7,567 bases of DNA from Bacillota bacterium. GTDB taxonomy: Bacteria; Bacillota; Clostridia; Christensenellales; CAG-138. The notes beneath the pieces are model-generated. The model searched no databases. It saw only the letters and a list, made by a program, of their open reading frames with translations, and was not told where the DNA came from. The position numbers and the translations under genes are program-made. The DNA is taken from NCBI GenBank assembly GCA_023416895.1, contig JAEZGQ010000025.1:1-7567 (forward strand). Direction: 5' to 3'. Shown piece by piece: positions 5,611 to 7,567 of the stretch (within the stretch, counting starts at the first letter, position 1; every line of letters begins with the position of its first letter).

Positions 5611-6551
5611 GCGGCGCTGCAGGACTCGCCTTCCTGCGGCTCATGGCTCATGGCGAGGTTGAAGGAGGCGATGGCCACTTCGATCATGTGCGGCTCGGGC
5701 TCTTTGGTGGTGATGTATTGCAGCCACATGCCCGGCGCACGGATGGCTTTGGTGATGAAGTTGTCGTACTTGGCGGCTACGCGCAAAAGCTCGTAGGAGA
5801 TACCCGCCACAACCGGCAGGAAAACGAGCCGGCTCAAAACCCTCATAAGAAAGTTGTCGCCCCAGCCGATCACGGCGAAAAACAAAATAGAAACCGCCAT
5901 GACGAGGAACATATAGTTGGTGCCGCAGCGCGGGTGCAAACGAGAGTGCTTCATGGCGTTTTCCACCGTAAGCTCCTGTTCGGCCTCGTAGCAGGCAATG
6001 GTTTTGTGTTCCGCACCGTGGTACATGAAAACGCGCCGTACTTCCTTGACGCTTGCGCAAAAAAGGATGTAGCCGATGAAGATGGCAAGGCGCACCACGC
6101 CCTCTAAAAGGCTTTTCCAAACGGGCGCTGCGTCGGGGACGAGACGGAAGACGAGCGAGCTTAAAAGCGTAGGCAAAATGAAGAACAGGCCCACGGAAAG
6201 CGTAATCGCAAGCACAACCGCAAGGCCCATGACGACCTTTTCTACGTCCTTGCCAAGCTTTTTTGCAAGCCATTTTTCAAATTTTGATGGCTCTTCGTCG
6301 TAACTTTCACCGGCAAGCTCGGCCGAGCGGGAAAGTGTGCTCATGCCTGTTGAGAGAGATTCGATGAAAACAACCACCCCGCGCACGAAGGGGAAGCCGT
6401 AAAACGTGCCTTTTTTAGCCTTGGAGCCGCCGGGCATGTATTCGCTGGCGATGGTACCGTCGGGCTTTCGCACCGCCATCGCAAGGCCGGAAGGGGATTT
6501 CATCATCACGCCTTCCATCACGGCTTGGCCGCCAATGGAGCATTTTTTCAT
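5607..6551 (-). CDS. DUF1385 (YqhQ-like) multi-pass membrane protein
   Basis: A conserved Firmicutes membrane protein whose biochemical role I do not know. Taken from ATG 6551 it has 314 residues. Hallmarks are GGQAVMEGVMMKSP (7-20), HGAEHK (178-183) followed by C-Y-E (187-189), and HPRCGTNY (206-213). The conserved His, Glu and Cys suggest a buried metal or ligand site, which is inference. Hydrophobic stretches at about 105-136, 150-168, 212-230 and 238-258 predict four or more transmembrane helices. The C-terminus (EVAIASF) also matches the family. A longer reading from 6587 lacks a ribosome site and does not match family N-termini; ATG 6551 has AGGGAG ten bases upstream. It heads the operon and overlaps prmC by ATGA. 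In many Clostridia it sits between rpmE and prmC, but no rpmE is adjacent here; the upstream neighbour is divergent. Confidence 0.92.
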   Translation of the reverse strand: MKKCSIGGQAVMEGVMMKSPSGLAMAVRKPDGTIASEYMPGGSKAKKGTFYGFPFVRGVVVFIESLSTGMSTLSRSAELAGESYDEEPSKFEKWLAKKLGKDVEKVVMGLAVVLAITLSVGLFFILPTLLSSLVFRLVPDAAPVWKSLLEGVVRLAIFIGYILFCASVKEVRRVFMYHGAEHKTIACYEAEQELTVENAMKHSRLHPRCGTNYMFLVMAVSILFFAVIGWGDNFLMRVLSRLVFLPVVAGISYELLRVAAKYDNFITKAIRAPGMWLQYITTKEPEPHMIEVAIASFNLAMSHEPQEGESCSAA

Positions 6552-6599
6552 AAAAAGGGTTCTCCCTGTCAAACTTAATTGGTACACGGCAACGCGCTG

Positions 6600-6623
6600 T
6601 TTTTTGGCGGAAGCGCCAAAAAA
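6600..6623. repeat. 24-base palindrome in the DUF1385 leader
   Basis: Six T plus GGCG (6600-6609) and CGCC plus six A (6614-6623) are perfect reverse complements around a GAAG centre. On either strand the T tract precedes the stem and the A tract follows, so it cannot act as a standard intrinsic terminator. It lies downstream of the predicted minus-strand start near 6642 and so would be part of the 91-nt DUF1385 leader. It may be a leader hairpin or a repressor-type site. Confidence 0.7.
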
Positions 6624-6648
6624 AGTCGCCGCGTGAAGCTTTTAAGGT

Positions 6649-6659
6649 ATTATAACACA
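6649..6659 (-). promoter_or_regulatory. Extended -10 promoter for the DUF1385-prmC operon
   Basis: On the minus strand 6659-6649 reads TGTGT-TATAAT: a full TRTGn extension followed by a perfect -10 hexamer. No good -35 is found at 16-18 bp spacing. Predicted start is near 6642, which leaves a leader of about 91 nt before the DUF1385 ATG. Confidence 0.68.
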
Positions 6660-6695
6660 GTTTGCACGGCACGAAGAGAACTGGCTGTGAAAAAA

Positions 6696-6725
6696 GATTG
6701 AAAAAGCCGTTTTGCGGCAAGAATA
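6696..6725 (+). promoter_or_regulatory. Candidate SigF/SigG-type sporulation promoter
   Basis: GGCAAGAATA (6716-6725) fits the forespore -10 pattern known from Bacillus SigF (GGnnAnAHTR) at every fixed base. GATTG (6696-6700) lies 15 bp upstream where a GYWTA-like -35 is expected, but matches only three of five positions. Predicted start would be near 6731, right at the ribosome site (GAGGTGA, 6731-6737), an unusually short leader. A weak SigA alternative overlaps it (TTGAAA, 17 bp, GAATAT), so this remains tentative. Confidence 0.35.
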
Positions 6726-6743
6726 TGTGCGAGGTGATGACAA

Positions 6744-7448
6744 ATGAAGAAAAACAAGGAAAAGATAACCGCATTTTTGAAGGAAAAAGGAATTTATCTG
6801 GTGCTGATGGCATGCGTTGCGGCAGTCGGCCTTGCGGCGGCATTCGTGTTTGTGCCGCAGCTTCAGGCGGAGCCGCAGCCTACTGAGGATCTTTCCGCTG
6901 TTTCGGGCAGCGAAGACGAGCACCTTGAAGCGGTTACCACCCCCATTCCCACCGTTTTGCCTACGCCTACGCTCATGCCGGACTTTACGCCTGCGGCGAC
7001 AGCAAAACCCACGGCTACGCCGAAAACAAAGGCGGCGGCACCCGTGCAGGGGGATATCATCTGGGGCTTTGCGGTAAACGAGTTGATTTTTTCCCGCACG
7101 CTTGAGCAATGGATGACGCACAGCGGCGTAGACATTGCAAGCCCGCTTGGCAGCGAGGTACACGCCGTGTTTGCTGGTACTGTGGAACGTGTGGAAAAAG
7201 ACGATCAGCTTGGCATTACCATAACGCTCAAGCACGCGAACAACATGGTGAGCGTATACGCGAACCTCAAAGAGGAGCCTCCTGTAAAAGAAGGGCAAAA
7301 GCTAAACGCGGGCGCGACGATCGGCTATGTGGGCGATACCGCCGTGAGCGAATGTGCCGACCAGAGCCACCTGCACTTTGAGCTTTATGTAGACGAGAAG
7401 GCTGTGGATCCCAACGCCTACGTGCTTTTCCAAAAAACGCCGGAGTGA
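6744..7448 (+). CDS. spoIIQ: SpoIIQ-like membrane-anchored M23 (LytM) peptidase
   Basis: A 234-residue protein with one N-terminal transmembrane anchor (about residues 17-37), a Thr/Pro/Ala-rich linker (about 63-100) and a C-terminal LytM/M23 domain (about 107-225). The sequence around SRTLEQWMTHSGVDIASP resembles clostridial SpoIIQ, the forespore protein that pairs with SpoIIIAH across the two membranes during engulfment. All zinc ligands of the M23 fold are visible: His126 and Asp130 (H-S-G-V-D), and His209/His211 in S-H-L-H-F. Bacillus SpoIIQ lacks part of this set, while clostridial forms can keep it, so endopeptidase activity is plausible. ATG 6744 has GAGGTGA six bases upstream. It stands alone on the plus strand, divergent to DUF1385. 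The symbol rests on motif resemblance; another M23 family protein with a cell-wall role is the main alternative. Downstream neighbours such as spoIIID are outside the window. Confidence 0.82.
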   Translation: MKKNKEKITAFLKEKGIYLVLMACVAAVGLAAAFVFVPQLQAEPQPTEDLSAVSGSEDEHLEAVTTPIPTVLPTPTLMPDFTPAATAKPTATPKTKAAAPVQGDIIWGFAVNELIFSRTLEQWMTHSGVDIASPLGSEVHAVFAGTVERVEKDDQLGITITLKHANNMVSVYANLKEEPPVKEGQKLNAGATIGYVGDTAVSECADQSHLHFELYVDEKAVDPNAYVLFQKTPE

Positions 7449-7483
7449 TTGAAAAGCTTTTAAGCAAAAATACTTCATGTTTC

Positions 7484-7520
7484 AAGCAGACGGGCGGCGA
7501 AAGTGCCGCCCGTCTGCTTT
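7484..7520 (+). terminator. Probable terminator of the M23 gene
   Basis: A 15-bp perfect stem pairs 7484-7498 with 7505-7519 around a GAAAGT loop, 35 bases after the stop codon. The stem is very GC-rich, but only TTT then C follows, a short U tract. The stability and position argue for termination or 3' protection. The remaining bases to the window end (7521-7567) hold nothing I can call. Confidence 0.68.
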
Positions 7521-7567
7521 CAAAAAGCCGCCGCATGCCGAATTTATGAGATATGCTGCAGATAAGG

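Noticed and set aside
5481..6107. Plus-strand 208-codon ORF opposite prmC/DUF1385
   Set aside because: Antisense shadow with low-complexity charged product; both real genes in this stretch are certain.
6567..6572. Perfect TTGACA on the minus strand just before DUF1385
   Set aside because: No -10 hexamer lies 16-18 bp downstream, and the site overlaps the ribosome-site region, so it is not a usable promoter.
6706..6718. Small hairpin GCCG-TTTTG-CGGC read as a minus-strand terminator
   Set aside because: Five T follow on the minus strand, but the stem is only four pairs and no minus-strand gene lies upstream of it to be terminated.
6642..7298. Minus-strand 218-codon ORF opposite the M23 gene
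   Set aside because: Arg/His/Cys-rich antisense shadow of a clear M23 gene, and its end runs across the DUF1385 promoter.
7546..7567. Possible start of another plus-strand gene at ATG 7546
   Set aside because: Only seven codons are visible and no ribosome site precedes the ATG; the call would be unsupported.

Overview
The window reads as chromosomal DNA of an endospore-forming Firmicute, most likely a Clostridia member of intermediate G+C. Three things point there. A Firmicutes-type housekeeping cluster (DUF1385/YqhQ, prmC, prfA, sua5/ywlC, rpiB, upp) fills most of it. A SpoIIQ-like M23 protein lies divergent to that cluster. Shine-Dalgarno sites and SigA-type promoters, often with TGn extended -10 elements, are strong. 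No RNA gene, insertion sequence, phage gene, CRISPR array or attachment site was seen.

Layout, left to right. Positions 1-171 (minus) hold the first 57 codons of a membrane protein cut by the window edge, with its own promoter near 213-223. Positions 312-1211 (minus) encode an exported leucine-rich-repeat protein with its own promoter (1242-1270). A strong terminator at 1282-1318 separates it from the end of the housekeeping cluster.

The cluster runs leftward from 6551 to 1350. DUF1385 and prmC overlap by ATGA. A 162-base gap follows, with a good SigA promoter. Then come prfA and sua5 (again overlapping by ATGA), rpiB (43-base gap) and upp (34-base gap). Most of these genes serve translation: PrmC methylates the GGQ glutamine of release factors such as the adjacent PrfA, and Sua5/YwlC starts t6A37 synthesis on ANN-decoding tRNAs. 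RpiB and Upp handle ribose phosphate and uracil salvage, which link through PRPP. DUF1385 is a conserved membrane protein of unknown role.

On the plus strand, 6744-7448 encodes a membrane-anchored LytM/M23 protein resembling clostridial SpoIIQ with all metal ligands kept. It is followed by a long GC-rich hairpin that is probably its terminator. The 192-base divergent region between DUF1385 and this gene holds a minus-strand extended -10 promoter, a 24-base palindrome and a candidate forespore (SigF/SigG-type) promoter.

I found no convincing new multi-gene system. The points worth a second look are regulatory: the long prfA leader, the palindrome in the DUF1385 leader, the candidate sporulation promoter, and the 12-bp inverted repeat over the LRR gene's stop codon.
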